A stretch of 64,000 nucleotides of DNA from Otis tarda (GCA_026413225.1 CM048554.1:75570463-75634462), one strand, 5' to 3'. Positions 25,630-40,100 are shown, counted from the stretch's first letter. Program-made: numbers and translations. Notes: generated by a model from the letters alone, not told the origin.

Positions 25630-28087
25630 TTATCTGAAAAACAGGGAAGGAGGAGGCTTTTAAACTGTCTTTTGGCAACAGCTGATGTTAGGCCCCAGCA
25701 TGCCTATCTACAGCTAACATAAATAGTTGCTGCTGCAGAGATAACTCCAGAGCACAAAGCAGCATCAGTAATTCTCCTGCCTAGAGGCCAGCAGCAGCCA
25801 TCAATGGTTTAATTTTGCAGATTTAAAAAGGGGAGAAATAACGCCAGCACCAAAAGCAGCCTTAGAATCAATCATACAGGGCTTAGTCTCAAGTGAAGGC
25901 CCTTTCACCGCATGCGTGCTAAGCACGGCCTTCTCCATGGAGTACACGTCAACGTTAGGAAAGAGTGGGATAAAGATAGATTTTAAAAGTAACCTTACTT
26001 TGCATAGCAGCACTGTACATGTAAAAAATCCAGTTTACTGTGCATTGCTCAGATCTTTGCAGACAATGTAGGACAAGGCAAATGTACGCAACTCCCTGGC
26101 AGGGGATATTCAACCAAGGATCTCCCTCCGATTTTGCTGAGCAAATCCTGTCTTCCCTTCCACCGGCACCAAAAGGCCGGTGCTCTCGCTCACCTTCTCC
26201 CACTTTGGTAACAACTGGGGAAACAGGCCTGGTCAGACTTTTCCTGCAGATTTCCCTGCCTGACCAACATACCCAATACTGTGATTGACAGGACAGCTCT
26301 TCATCCCATCCTCTCTTTTGATTCTGGCTCCTCACCTCTGATTTTGGAGTTTGACTCCTGACACTGAACGTGGCTCTTGATTCCTTGTTTCAGTTTGCCC
26401 AGACGATCTCAATAAGTGCCTTGATTGTTACAGTGATCAACTGAACAGGGAATTAAGCAAATAATGGTCATCGCAGAGTACAGAAGATAACAGAGAGAGA
26501 TGAATATTGTGACCACTAGCAGAGCAGAAAGAAGAGATGAATACAGCAATCACCATAAGCAATAAAGAGATGATCTGGACAAACAGTAGGAAATGGGTCC
26601 CTGTGGCTGTGCCTGGTTTGGTTTGAAGGCTGTCGGAGCGAAGGAAGTCAAGATGAGAAAATCGCAGCAATCAAAAGAGAAGACAGTTAGGGCCCATAAA
26701 TGCGTACTTTGGTATCATGGATGGAGTGAGAAATTCAGATTTTATAGGTGTGTTGCATCGCAGGAAGAATTACAGGATTATCAAGGGGGAAAGAGGGAAC
26801 GTAACGAGAATTTGGGACTGCTGTTAACCACACATGCTTTCTGTTAAGTTCTGCCCAGAACTTTACCTCTACTTCTCCTGAATTACTTAGTGCTTATCTT
26901 AGAGAAGCCGGGAAGAAAAAAAAAAAAAAAAAGATCAAGTATACAGAATATGACTGAAAGTCAAAAAACCAAGAAAGAATGAGGAACAGATGCCTTAGAA
27001 CTTTCTTGATCAGTGTACATCTACTGTGTTCCCTGATTGCTCTGAGTAGATTATTCCCATGTTATTTAGGACAGGGCTCAAACACAGATTACCTTATAGG
27101 TTTTCTCTCTCCAGACACCCATCTTAATTTCTTTGCCTAGCACTTAAGTCCCTCCTGCTTACCTTGATATCCAAGATAATCAATTCCCAACCTTGTCAGG
27201 TAGGTCTCCCAGAAACCCTGTGTCCTCCCAAAATGTCATTGGCAGCTCCTCCTCGCTACCTTCTGCATAGATGGATGACAGCAAAGCTGTTCTTCCTGTA
27301 CAGCATTAACCATATTGCTCACTTTGAACATTCATCCATTTCAGAAGGCAATTCTACACAGGCTTCACATTCAGAGGCCTCGTGTTTCTTTCCTTGCATG
27401 TTTTTAGGAAGCAGCTTCTGATACAACTGACCTATTTCTCAGCTATGTCTTTGGATCGCATCTGGGATGTGTCAGCACTGCCAGAGGCACTTCAGCAAAG
27501 TCAAAAAGGAGGAGATAAATTGCCCTTGGAGAGAGGGAAGAACTATCTGCACCACATGTCATACACACGTTAATATGTATTATGTATGGCTATGTTATAC
27601 ATATTATGCGCAGCTAACGTTTTCCACTTCTCTCTCTTTAATAATGAAAACATCTCTAACACAGCTCTGCTCTAGTCTCCTTACCCCCTCGCCCTTCTGT
27701 TTGACAGCATCTGCAATAAGCAGCAGTCAGCCTTTTTTCCCCTGGCTGGGGGATGCAGCAGCCAACGCTATACTCAGCATGTCTGCGATGTTTAACTGTC
27801 CTCTCTTCATGCTCTTTTCTAACCCTCCCCAGATGCAACCAAGCCAGTGGGGGAGGGAAACCCTCACCCTCAGAAAGCGCTTAGTGAAAACAAATAAGGT
27901 TGCTAGGGAACCGTAAAGATAAACTCCAACTCACAAAATCCAGGAAACAAAGAAGTTCATATGCTCTTTTCAAACACACACCACTCATTGCTCTCACTGC
28001 TGACTGTCACATTATACTAGCACAGAGCTAAGGTTGTGATTATGTGTGCCCAGGACTGATTCCCAAAAAATGTGGGAATCCCAAGAA

Positions 28088-28165
28088 CTTAGCACATCAC
28101 ACCACTCAATGGTGGTCGCACCACCACTTAGCATGTCGCACCACTCAACAGTATCTGCCTCTCTT
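28088..28165. repeat. 39-bp imperfect tandem duplication
   Basis: CTTAGCACATCACACCACTC at 28088 is followed 39 bp later by CTTAGCATGTCGCACCACTC at 28127. The second halves of the units differ more than the first halves. Confidence 0.75.
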
Positions 28166-29582
28166 CCTACTTTAAAAAATTACAACACACATAAAAAGAG
28201 CCAGGTAGACTTACAGTGCAGGTGGACTGTAAATTCCGTGTATATCACCATTTATCTATAACAACAGCAGCCTAGTTAGCAGCAGCAGTGAAGATGCCAG
28301 CAGCACAGCTGGACAACATCAGCACACAAAACAAGGGCTCACAGAAGGCACAAATCAAACCCTCCCTGCCATTGCCATCCTGCCAGCTAGAGACAGCACA
28401 GGCTCTGCTGATTTACAACTCCACCTCCCTTTTAGCACACAGGTACAGCCTCAGGAGCCATGCTTCGCCCACAGGGATTTTCTTGAAACCAAATTTATTG
28501 CTATGCTCAACCCATAAATTAAGCATCTCCAGCGCATTGGGAGGTAAGAAGATGAAAGCCAAAGGAAAGAGGTGAACATGCCAGTTACTCCTTGCCCATG
28601 CCACACAGCCCCTGGGGCCATGTTTATGTGTTTCGGAGCCTGGTGAACTCTAGAAGCAAGGGGCAATTGAGGCAAGGCAAGTCCCTTTCATCAGCTGCCA
28701 CATGTTCTGTTCCCCATGCACACAGGTACACTGCAGCACCTGACAAATTTCCTCACAATTTAAGAGTCTGGGAAATAAGAACATGCCACCAGAAAGGTTA
28801 TACTTAGCCCTCCTATCTCCATTCACCTTGAGTAAAATCAGATACTCAGAATGCAGCAATTGCCTGCCATGCAGAGGTGCAGGTGTACGTGCCGTACATC
28901 AGACATCATATTAGCCACCAGCCTTGTGGCTTAATCAGTGCTTCACACCAAGGCTGAAACTTCCCTGAAAGAAATGAGGTGAACTCAGTTGCTAATTTGG
29001 CTTCATCTTATCTCGTCATACAGAGATCAGAGTGGTGGTTCTCTGCCATGAAAAGTAAAGAGAGCATTTCCACTTCCTACTCAGAGTTTGCACCAAAATG
29101 GCACCACTTTGAGTAGTACAAAGTATTTATCAGAAATGGACCAAATTTTAATGCTTGCTAACAACATACCTTGAAAGTGATTAGTATGAAGCAGTATAGC
29201 CTAAATATCCCCACATTATATCCAGGAGAACTTCTCCTTGCCTCACATATCTAATGCATTTTGTCCACCATGTGGCTGTATTTCACCAGTACAAAAACCT
29301 AAGAATAAAAGGGTACGTCAGCAGGTGTAGTAGCCCTCACCTGTCCAAGCTTCCTCGTCATACAACGAGCAAACCAGCAGCAGCATTGAACAAAACCAAT
29401 TCCAGGATGCAACAGCTTCTCTCTGAAGGCTACTACTGAGTCACTCTCTCACTTTTTACATTAAGAGGTAACAGGACATCAAATGGTCTACATTACTGCT
29501 ACGAAATTCAGTTTTTAAACACCAAATTAAGTACCAAAGTTAGCTTCCAAATTAGGAAAATACAACTTAGACTTCTACAACT

Positions 29583-29665
29583 ATGGGCATGCTGTCTTTT
29601 ACGAACTGAACAATGTTTTACTATTAGTTTTATGACTGTAAGTTCATAAAAGACAGCATGCCCAT
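29583..29665. repeat. Inverted repeat, 25-bp arms, 33-base loop
   Basis: The left arm at 29583-29607 begins ATGGGCATGCTGTCTTTTAC and the right arm at 29641-29665 ends AGACAGCATGCCCAT. They pair at 24 of 25 positions, with one C/T difference near the loop. A CTTCTACA(A/G)CTAT sequence stands on both outer sides in the same orientation (about 29572 and 29676). A transcript of either strand would fold into a long stem. It could be a tiny inverted-repeat transposon remnant, a template-switch mutation or a small-RNA-like hairpin; the sequence does not decide. Confidence 0.9.
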
Positions 29666-31024
29666 TAGTATAATTCTTCTACAGCTATTATCAAACATGG
29701 TTTTCAGTCAAAACTGTAGCAATTTGTACTTCAGAAAGATATGGTGGGAAATACAAACCTGAAGCAGCTTATGGAATTATCAGTTTCACAAACACATGGT
29801 TATAGATCAGAGAAAAGGATTAGAGAGATACATACAATTTATTTTGTGTAATCATAGCAAAAAAAAAATTGCGTAACACACTGAAGATAAATGTTTGTGC
29901 CCTCAAAAAGACCTAAAACTTTTAAAGCCCCTTTTTTTTTTCCACACTACAAGTTTTATCAAACCAGCACAGCAAGAATATCGTGTGTGGCATTTGCACA
30001 GCCACAGTTACAGCTTACCTCTCACATAAGGAGAGCAAAGCTGCCCAATAGCTTCCATCCAGGATGCAGAAGACAAGTGAAAATAACAAACTGTCAATTT
30101 CTAATGTGACACTTCAACTGATTACACTGAGAAAACTAACAGGAAAAGATACAAAGTATTAAAAATGTAACTAGGATGAGCACGCTGGCTGTGTTCATGA
30201 TCATGTGCACACTTTCACCACGATTATGCTGAAGCACAGATCAACAGCTTCCAAAAACACAAGCAGGATTAAAAAAGCAAGGTTTTTCAACATGTTCCAA
30301 AACATAGAACACCACACCAAATTCTCACTAAGCTCTTAAAACTCTCATCCCCTTTACCCAAGTCTTTAGCTGAGTCTTCACTAACTCACGAGCACAAACA
30401 CAGGAGGAAAGCAGGGTAAGAAGAAAGGACTTGCACCTTGTATGGTTGTTTCACATACTTCCATTCTGGGCGCAAATGAAGCATCAAAGATTGAAATTCA
30501 AACTGTAAAGGTTTAATTTATGCGTAAAGCAAACATCAGGTACTTTGCTACCATGGTGATGAACACAGTAAAAACATCTTATCGCTCCTGATTCTGCAAG
30601 TGTAAGGTAAGGACTGGTGCAGCGGTTAAAAACACAGGCTGGCACCAGATCCATACTGGGAGTTCACACTTTGGAAAATGATCTGTAGTTTACTGAGTAC
30701 TGCAGTTGTGCAAAACCTGAAATACATAAACAATAAATAAACAGAGAAGTTGTGTTGTGTATATTATGCATATACACTGCTGGTCCTGCGCAGAATTTAT
30801 AAGATGAGTTCACTGACCAAGGGCTCCCAACATAAGAGCCATAAAACTGTTAGGGAAATGAGTCACCTGCTTGACTAGCATATGTTTGCTAACACCAAGA
30901 GAATAAATACTCAGCTTCAGAAAAGCAAGCAAGTTGTATCACATTTTTTATTTTAAATAACCAAGTTCCATGTTAAAGCTCAATACCCCCATGTTCCCTT
31001 TAAAGTAACAAATCATTAAAAAGC

Positions 31025-31030
31025 TTTATT
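31025..31030 (-). terminator. RPF2: Likely RPF2 polyadenylation signal
   Basis: TTTATT on the plus strand reads AATAAA on the minus strand, about 115 bases past the RPF2 stop codon. It is the first canonical hexamer seen downstream. A second copy near 30950 could serve as a later site. Confidence 0.6.
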
Positions 31031-31145
31031 TTTTACAAAACTAAAGCCAACAGCAGCTGAATCTTTTATGTCTTACACATTTATATTACAATATATATAT
31101 ACTAGATTTGAAGGTACAAAGAGTTTGCAAAGCTGTTACAGACTA

Positions 31146-34100
31146 TCAAGCTGATTTTGATTTTTTGGGACTAACCCCATCATGTTCAGCTGACTTCTCT
31201 GCGGGCCTCTTTTTTAACCCTTTCATTTTCCGCGTCTGCAGTTTACCAAGATCTTGCTTCTGCATGTGGATTCGACCGTAAGTCGTACCAAATACATCAT
31301 GGGAGATATTCTTTTTCTTCTTAGGCTGTAAGGGAAGAACAACATTAGTATTTCTGAGCAGAGCGTGCCAGGAGCTCTGGTGAGAATCAAGTGCAAGGCC
31401 GTGTACATTGTTTGGAGCTTATAGATTAAGATTTGTTCTGTTTGTTTTGTACAGAGGAGAGGGTATATGCCAGCTGATCACCCAGAAGTGCTGTGACCCC
31501 ACAAATCTCAGCTGGCCTACATAAAAGTAAGCTTTGGTCAAATATGTAATAACGAATACTTCAGCTTTTGCTCTTCTTCACAGATAGATCTGTATGTAAG
31601 GTACAGATAGATCTGTTTCCAAGGTACGTACCTTCAGGGCTTTCGGTTGTTTTAAAGAGAGCTTATAAAGGTCATCTGAAGCTAAATGTGTCCTCCTCAT
31701 AACCAGATCTAATGAAGGTCCCATCTCTTCCAGTTCAATTCTTGGTATTTTACAGCCAGATTTCTTCAGAAGCACCCTAGAAAGGAAAAAACAACCAAAA
31801 TCAGTATTGTCCTCTGTGATAGACTATTTTGTCTTCCTAAAGGGCAAGTTCAGTCCTGTAGTTTGGAAGACTATTAAAAATAATTGCTACTGCTAACTCT
31901 ATCGTTAAGAAATATATCTGTCAATAACAATTTATAATATATTGAGGTGTCCCTGCTCACTGCAGGGGGATTGGATTAGATGACCTTTAAAGGTCCCTTT
32001 CCAACCCAAACCATTCAATGATTCTATGTTAAACCTGTTCCATCACAATTTGAACACACCCAAAGTATAACTTGGCTACTAGAACTTTTCTTTTCTTTTT
32101 TTTTTAAATGAGACAAGTATTATCAGTATTACTGTTAAAACTGAGTCCCGGTACCCTGAAAGCCATATCACTCCTCAAATGCGAAGCAGTGCCCTGAGTA
32201 TTACTAGACATGAAAAATATTTACTATCATTTACAGTAAAGTAATCTCAGCTCTAACTGAGAAAGTTTTTTGTTTGTTTGTTTGTTTTGAAGAACGAGAC
32301 TGATAGAAGTGATTTTGTTATGAGAGAAATAAAAATCACACGGAACACAAGATATGAATGCTCACAGCCTCCCTAAGGCAAGACCATGAACTGTGAGGGG
32401 GAACACCAATGCAGCAAGAAAGACTATCTTGTCCTAACATTTCCTGTTTTTCCCGTTGGCTGCAGCCTACCACCTGTCATTCTCTGACAAACACCTAAGT
32501 GAGGAGAGTCCAGGAAATCAGCCTGAGAACAGACTAAAGTCTATGAAGTCTAAGACAGTAATCTGTATTCACCAAGTTAACTCCCACCACCTTACTAATA
32601 CAACTGTGCGAAAGAGCAATCCTGCTAGCTCGAAGCGGGAGCTCCACAAGAAAGGAAGCAGCAGGTTTAGGGCTTAAGTGTTTTCCTTCTGCTCTACAAG
32701 TTACTCTGTGTTACGCTGGAACACCTCTACACATTACTTGTTTTAAATGCAGCAAACCATTGCTCAAGAGAGGTCAATCATGCAACTATGGGCTAAATTA
32801 GGGGAAAAAGTTAACAAGTGTACCAAAAAGCAAGCAAATAGATAAAACATATACTCACTTATAGCTTCGCATGTAAATTTTCCCATCTACAGCTGTGAAA
32901 TGCAAAACGTACTCTAAACCAGCCAGACGAATACTGGGCACACTAGGACCTCTGAAGAAATCTGAAAGAATATTTTAAAAGAATAAATGCCAGGTTTCTT
33001 GGCTGAAAATCAAACCAACAGATGACTATAACAAATTGCTTTATTTCATAACGGACCCGCATTGCATCACTTATGTGAACTCCTTGCCTATACAGACATT
33101 TATACTGCATCTAACTAAGGAAGGCTGTACATGGGATGGCTCCAGAAAAGCCAAATCTGTATGTTTAATGGGAATCTCATTAAATAGCCGCTACTTAAAA
33201 CTGCAGCCCTGCCAAAACACGGGAGAGAAACTTAACGTTGCACGTGTTAGCTCCTGCACTTGTGAAAGTAAATGTGTGTAGAAATCCTGACAGGAACACA
33301 GTGACTTCCCAGAGATTATCTGGGAGCAATATACAGGCTACCTAAAAACAAGCGCATGGAGAAGAGCAAATACGCTTTCAGAGCAGTTACTTAGCCTTAT
33401 TAAGCTAACTGCGATAATTGCATTATCTGTTCTTCTAAATATTGAGCTTTAACATCAGAAAAATTAAATGTATCTCTGACAAAGAAGTCATTAGTTCAGG
33501 TGTCTGTTTAAAGATATCATTCAACAAACTGATACTTAAGATTCTCAATCAGAGCCAGACTTGGAAGAGTACAAAGAAGGATCAAAACCAACAGATTGAA
33601 ACTATATCTTGTCTACTCTTACCTACATTTTTCTCTCTCTGACTTGGCGAAAAAGTTCAGATATATAATTTCTTTCATAACTCCCCCACAACAAAGCACT
33701 TCTGTCCTTTAGGTAAAGCAGTATTTGTCATTAGTCATTACAATTAATGTTTTCCCTATTTAATAAGCAACACAACTATAGAAATAAGATACTGGAAATA
33801 CTTGTTTAGTTTGCGAAGAGAATACTGAAATACAGGTTAAATATAAAATGAACCACCTCTAGCAAGGTTCTTCTATCAGGCTACGAAAAAAATACTGTGC
33901 AGAGAGCTTCCAATAAGCACAGCAATTTGTCCAACATATGCAGAGGGTGGAGAAAGAATGTGACCTTGACTGAGGGAACAAGGTGTGCTAACAAACATGA
34001 CAGGGCAATGCTGAAACATAGGAGAATTGCTAACAGATGCAAAACACATCAGTCTTTTCCGTTCTGTCCCATTTTCAGATCCCTCGGCTAGTTGTCTTTT

Positions 34101-37100
34101 CCTCCACTACTTTTTCAAGAGTATCAGCATGGAAGTGACATCCAAAACAAAGTCATGCTGGCAGATATCAGCTGGAGTCTAGCCAGGAAATTTCCTTACT
34201 CAATTAAATACTCACTCTCCTCCTCTTGTGGGTTGAGCTTCCAGTTAGAGGAAAAGTTGCAAATAAAATATTTTGTTTGCTTCTGGCGTGTATTTTCCTT
34301 TTGACTAGTTTGCTGCGGGTACACAAGCTTACATTTACAGTGGTTTTATTGGCAGCACCTCCTTTTCATATTTTCCTGTGCCATCATACATCTTTCTACC
34401 CACAGGATGATCTCTTTCAACAAATACAGGTGGTCAGGAGTTTCTGTTTCCTGGCAATACTGAACAGCTGCAAAAACCTTACACTTCAGTATACTCAGAG
34501 AGTTGAAGTTTTTTTAATGTACTCTTAATTTACAACTCTTGCTTTGGTTGGACTAGAGACTTGCTTTTTGCTTTCTTTCCATTCCTAGTTCTTTCCCCTC
34601 TTGTGTTCAACTTGTTTCCAAAACTTCTAATTTACTTTTTCCTACAGAGAGCTTCACAGGACCTTTCCATTTCCAGATCAAATTCCTAAATTATTTTGAA
34701 ACATGAGCCTATACACTTATTTTTGTACCAATTCATATCCAAAAGCTGGTAACACTGTGTAGCTATGGTTAGCATTAGCAGAGTTCAAACTCTATCCCAG
34801 ACATTTCCCAGCCACCCCCTTTCTTGGCCAGAAGTAACCCACAAATCTTTGGGACACTCAAAAAAGTCCGTGCGAGGAAGGCTATATGAAGAACAAGCTG
34901 ATGGTCAATCTAAAATTGTAGAGGTCTCCTGGAAAAAAACATTTTAGAAAGTGTATAAGCGAGTCACATAGTGCCTAGCTATTTTTAAGATTAAATGGGT
35001 GCACAACAACAGAATTAGGAAGCAGGCATGAAATGTTTTATAAATACAAGTATAAAAAGTTATTTGAATTTCATGAGCTGCATTCCAAGGACTTATATCG
35101 TAAATGAATTCCTACATTACCACATCAGTAGGTAATGAAAACCAAAAGAGGAAGAACGGGATGTCTTTGTCTTCCAGGTCTCTAAAGAAAAATGTAGCTG
35201 CCATTTTTTTCTCCTAAGTAACTTCTTGCACTTCACAATCCAAGCGGACTACAGGGTTTGGTTACCATGAAGACAATAATTCACCCTTGCCTTTAATTTT
35301 ACAAAGAAACTGCTGTGATATTCCAAATATGCATAAACCCTTTTGATGCCACAAAGGTCAATGAAAGCTTGGTTGCTCACCAGCATCACTGGCATTACAC
35401 TGCTTTGGCAACCAGAAGCTGTTAGCTATCTAATATTCCCTCTGGGATCCCAACAAGATTGCTACAGTAACAAAATATTTGCTGCTGTCGTTACAAACAC
35501 ATTTTTCTATCTTTCTTAGCAATAGAGTAGCAGCTTTAAAGCACTATCTTTGACAAGAACAGAAAGAATCAGCTCTTCCCTATCAGTTCAGGCCAGGTTT
35601 GAGGCAGGTCAAATTATTACCCAAATTATTTTAATTAGTTAGTGATACCTTCGAGCTTTTACACTCCTTAACCTTTTCCTTTGTCTGTTGTTTTGCACCT
35701 AGGTATTTCATAGAAATCAGCAGAACATCAGGATCTGGAGTACTTGGAGTACATTCAAGGAGAAAGATTGGGTGTCGATTTGACTATGTTTGAGTGCAGT
35801 CATTAAAGGAGAGTTAAAAGTCATATAGGAGAGGAGGAAGGACAGATGAACATAAAAAGAAATAGGACAGGAAAGACTAGTTAGTTATTTGGCAACTATC
35901 TAACAATGCATGTCTTCCATTTAAGGTATCAAGCTGTCTGATCACGGGGTGCATGAGCACATCTGGACGCCAACGACCAACATTGTGCAGATGCCTGAAC
36001 AAGATACACTTCAGAAAACACCACCATCTGCTTCTGGCACTGTAAATATTCATTTAGAGTGACACAAACGTGCAGTATTAAAACTTGCTTATCTTCGTAT
36101 TCAATATTCACCCACTTTCAAAGGTTTATAAGCACAGTTACTAGTCTTTCATCTACCCCCAAGAACCAGTCAGCTGTACTGAGAGCACGCAATTTTCCTC
36201 CTCTCCCACTCCCTTTTAAGTCTAATTCAAGATGAAATATCTTGCTTTAAGGAATTACAAGACTGGGGGGGGGGAAATCTAATTTTTAAGGTCTGTTTCT
36301 AAAGAGCAATAATTTACATGTTTGCCTAGTAAAAAAGAGCCCAACTAATATTTCTTTTATATGACGGAGATCTTGCAAAGCTGTAAGATTATGAACTGGT
36401 ACAACCTAAGAACGGAACTGAAAGAACAAGACCGTTCTTATTTGGTCGGTTTCAGTATTTTACCAAAGCTTTAAGGAAAAAAAAAACCAACAACCCCTAT
36501 TTACTAGATCTAGTTCTACTAAGCAACACACATTTTTTAAGCATCAAGACATGCAGTACTATATGACTTCCATGTCCCAAAAAGCTGTCCTAAGAAAATT
36601 TTTTGTAGTTCCCCAGAAAAAAAAAAAAAACACAACATGCTTTATCTTCCAGAGCAACCAACCTTGAGATAATAAAAAACTTTATGCCAGTTTGTTTACT
36701 AAGCTCCAGGCTTGCCTTGAAGTTATGACACAGCTTTTATCTACAGACAATTTTTACTGCACGTGTTCCTTCCAATTACACTTCATGGTAATCAATGGCA
36801 CTTTTGTTAGAACCGGTCAAATTTCCAACAGAAAATGCTTTTGTTTTTAAAACACAAGTACAATTATACTGATATGATGTTTTTGTAAGCAAAAATATCC
36901 CGCTCTGAACTTAATCCACTGATGTCAAATTAGATACTTCAAAAATATTACTTGGTTAGAAAAGTGATGATCCAGTACAATTACAAAGTAAAGACTTTTT
37001 GAAAAATGCCAGAATTTTCCCACAATCAAAAGAATTTTAGTGAACACAAAGTTTCAACTTCAGTCTTTTAGCCTAGTCCCGCCCCCCCCAACAGTCTTGA

Positions 37101-40100
37101 TGATTAGTTAACTTTGATTTCATGTGACATGGGATTTACAAGTGTCTGGTCTGTTTTCTTCCTGTGCTGAACATAAGCAAACATTTAGTGACAAACAACC
37201 ATTTCCCAATAGATCATATTACTACATATTTACGCAATCCTACTGCTCAAATAATCAAAATACTGACCAATAAGAAGGCTCTTCAGTCTTCTATATTCCT
37301 CACTTACATCAAACATATCACCAGCAAATATCAGCATAGGTTTCGTTCCTTCAGGACATTTACTGTTCTGTGGAATAAGAATTTCAAAATTAGGTGGTTA
37401 GCCATTCAACATAGAATGAAAAATTGTTGTGACCTGTAAGGAATATGAACAGAACAGGCACTTTTTTTTCTTCATTAAACAACATTGTATGCTTATGGAA
37501 GGACTTTGTTTTTAAATGAGTGAATTGTATTATTCTTTGTGCTGGATTAAGAAAAAAAAAAGATATTCTTAACTACAAAATGTATACGATAACATCTTGC
37601 AGTGAAACAAGAGTAAATTTGACTGCAACTACCAACAAGAAAATTAAAATCCAAGGCAAACAACTCTATTGTACTTCTGACACTGGAGAGGACATGAAAA
37701 AGGCTAAAAGGACAGTTTACTCCATCATCCAATTCTAATTTCAGCCAAGAAATACAATTACTTGACTGTAATTTCCCTGCTATAAACAGTGTTCTAAAGA
37801 TACGCACTGCAGACAATCTGATTTCAAGGGGAAGATTCACCTTCTAATAAAGGTAGTTTCTTCACTATCCCTCTAGACTTTCCTGCCAATTTACACACTG
37901 TAATGAAAATGGCGACCATAAAAATTCTTCATTTTTACACTGTATGAACTGCTTGATAGAAAAGCACACACACATGAAATATGTTTTAGTCTTGCCAAAA
38001 TGAGCCTAACATAGCTGTAAAAGGTGAATTTTCTCTGGGTTTAAAAAAACAAGATGTTAGCTCCCTGTCTGAATGAAGTATAGTTCCCTGAAAACTAGCA
38101 TTTATGTGCTCCTGAAAGCTAAAGAAAGTTTCAGATTAATCTCAGTCAGCAGAGAGACCCTCTTTGGTTATAATTTGAGAAGAAGGATTTCAGCTTTAAA
38201 GGCCTATGCCAGTTTATACAGGAACCTCCCATGAGCAGAACCTGACTAGGGAATTTTGCAAATCTAACTAATTAAAAATTAAATTATTAGGAATAAACCA
38301 AGTATAAAAAAAAAGAATTTGCAAATAAAGTTGCAAGCTTGCTCAAAACAACCAAAATCAAATAAAAAGCAGAGCATAAAAATAACATTGTGGGGTAGAC
38401 AAACTGCGATCCTCATACCACATGAAACACTTGTTTAAACAACTCCTGCACTTACTTCAAAGCACAGAATATCCAACACACACACAAAAAAAATCCACCA
38501 GTAGGTGTCACTGAAACACTGAATTAGTGATTCCTTACCTTGACATCTTTTAGCGATACAAACTTCTCAACGCCTAGCTCAATCATGTCTAGGACGTGAT
38601 AGTCAAACATGCGACCTGTGAAAGTAGGAAAAAAAAACCAAAACCAAACCTATTTAAATATTCAGTGAAAACTAGACCTTCCATCCAAATAAAAACCCAA
38701 GTGAGACATATTACCTATTATCAGGTTGTTAGGTCGCTTCTTGTTATGAGAGCCAAACAGAAACAAAGAACAATCAGATTTCTTGGAAAAAAATTCCTAC
38801 AATTAAGGAAAAGAAAAAAATTCATGAGTTTCAGTCTGTAATGTTTAAAATACCTGGTGAAGGTATAGGCCACAAACATGTGAGTTTAGGAGCTGCCTAA
38901 TGAGAAGAGTTTTGAGCACATTCACATCAGCTAAATTGACAGCTAGATTCAAGGTTCGAATAACAATTAATTTCTTTTTTTTTATTTCCCATTGCAGTCT
39001 TAAAGACCAAGCCATGCAATTTTTCCTTGACATTTTATCTGTAACGCCCTTTTTCATAATTCCTTGCCATTTGTTTTTACGTAAAATATCTTCAACCACT
39101 TCTTCTTGCCTGAACAGTAAGTATTTGCAAGTTGGCTGCAGTTGTAATGCCTCGTTTTAGTTACCCAGCTAAGCTTTAGGCAGTACATTAGCTTTCAGTT
39201 AACAGTTTCTGAACAACCAGTCAATTCCCTCAACAGTAAGCCTAGGAACATCTGCAAATCTCTAATATTGTCATACTTGGGCATGAGAATCCTACTACAG
39301 AGCAACTTAATGTCAGTTTATTATTTAAGAATAACATGCTACTTAAAATCAAGCTAGTGGTGACTATCACAGAGAAGATGTTTTCTCCAGGTGGAGTAGA
39401 CAGAGAAACTATGATGGTATTAAGTCCAGAACCAACATTAAAGCAATTCATTCTGAGGATGTCCAACTCCAAAGCCTTTTTATGCACTGCTGCTTCTCAA
39501 GGCAGCCCTTCATTCTGTGTACCAGCTGTGGTTCCTAGATATAAAGACGTGCTATTTATCCAGCACTTCCCAGAAGTACCAGAGTTTCTACAACTGCACT
39601 TAGCAGTTGTGAAGCAGAAAAAGCCGCTGGATCTCCTCTCACCTCTGCAATAGCAGCAGCTCAGAGAGGACATTGCAGCTCTGCCCCAGGACAGACATCC
39701 TCAGGAGCAATCCTAGGCTTTGCACGTACAAATCGCACAGCTCAGCACTGAGCTCTGACACCAGGCCCGTGAAAAATACTGACTGTAGACAGATCAAGAA
39801 CAGAACACTTGCTCATACAGCTCTGTTAACCACTGCATGTTGCTATATGTAAATTTTCTCACAGCTGTATGACATTTTATTTAAAAGATGCAACAAACTC
39901 AAATGCCCCAAATGTCCTACATGTACTGCAACATCACATATATTTCAAAACTGCCCTTCTAAAGAAAGTCTGTAATCAAGTTTAAAAAAAAAAAAGTACC
40001 TAACTTGATTTAACTTCCATACCTTTCTAGTCTCTGAATATTTGTCGACACTGGTCTCAATGACCTAACCTCATTGTTTTGAGGTTACAAGAATTAAAAT

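Larger units (their letters stand above)
20791..31019. other. Intergenic sequence downstream of RPF2, no gene recognised
   Basis: About 10 kb with no identifiable exon, RNA gene or transposon body. Longer open frames occur at 25021-25485 (minus, 154 codons, Cys-rich in places), 27467-27916 (plus, 149 codons) and 23802-24224 (plus, 140 codons). None shows a known domain, a signal peptide or exon-like borders, and I regard them as probably chance frames. Structured items are the 19-bp tandem repeat at 25592-25629, an A17 run at 26916-26932, the 39-bp duplication at 28088-28165 and the hairpin at 29583-29665. Confidence 0.5.

Noticed and set aside
27467-27916. Plus-strand open frame of 149 codons
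   Set aside because: No domain, no splice or promoter context and no recognisable homolog. Most likely a chance frame.
34900-34932. Strong-looking acceptor (T-rich then CAG) on the minus strand in RPF2 intron 7
   Set aside because: The sequence after it runs into a stop in the required frame and does not resemble RPF2.
35929-36111. Candidate for the missing RPF2 exon (VN-IEYEDKQVLI on the minus strand)
   Set aside because: The resemblance to VTEDYRRLKSLLI is weak. There is no good acceptor before it, no GT donor at the needed place, and the length does not fit the phases.
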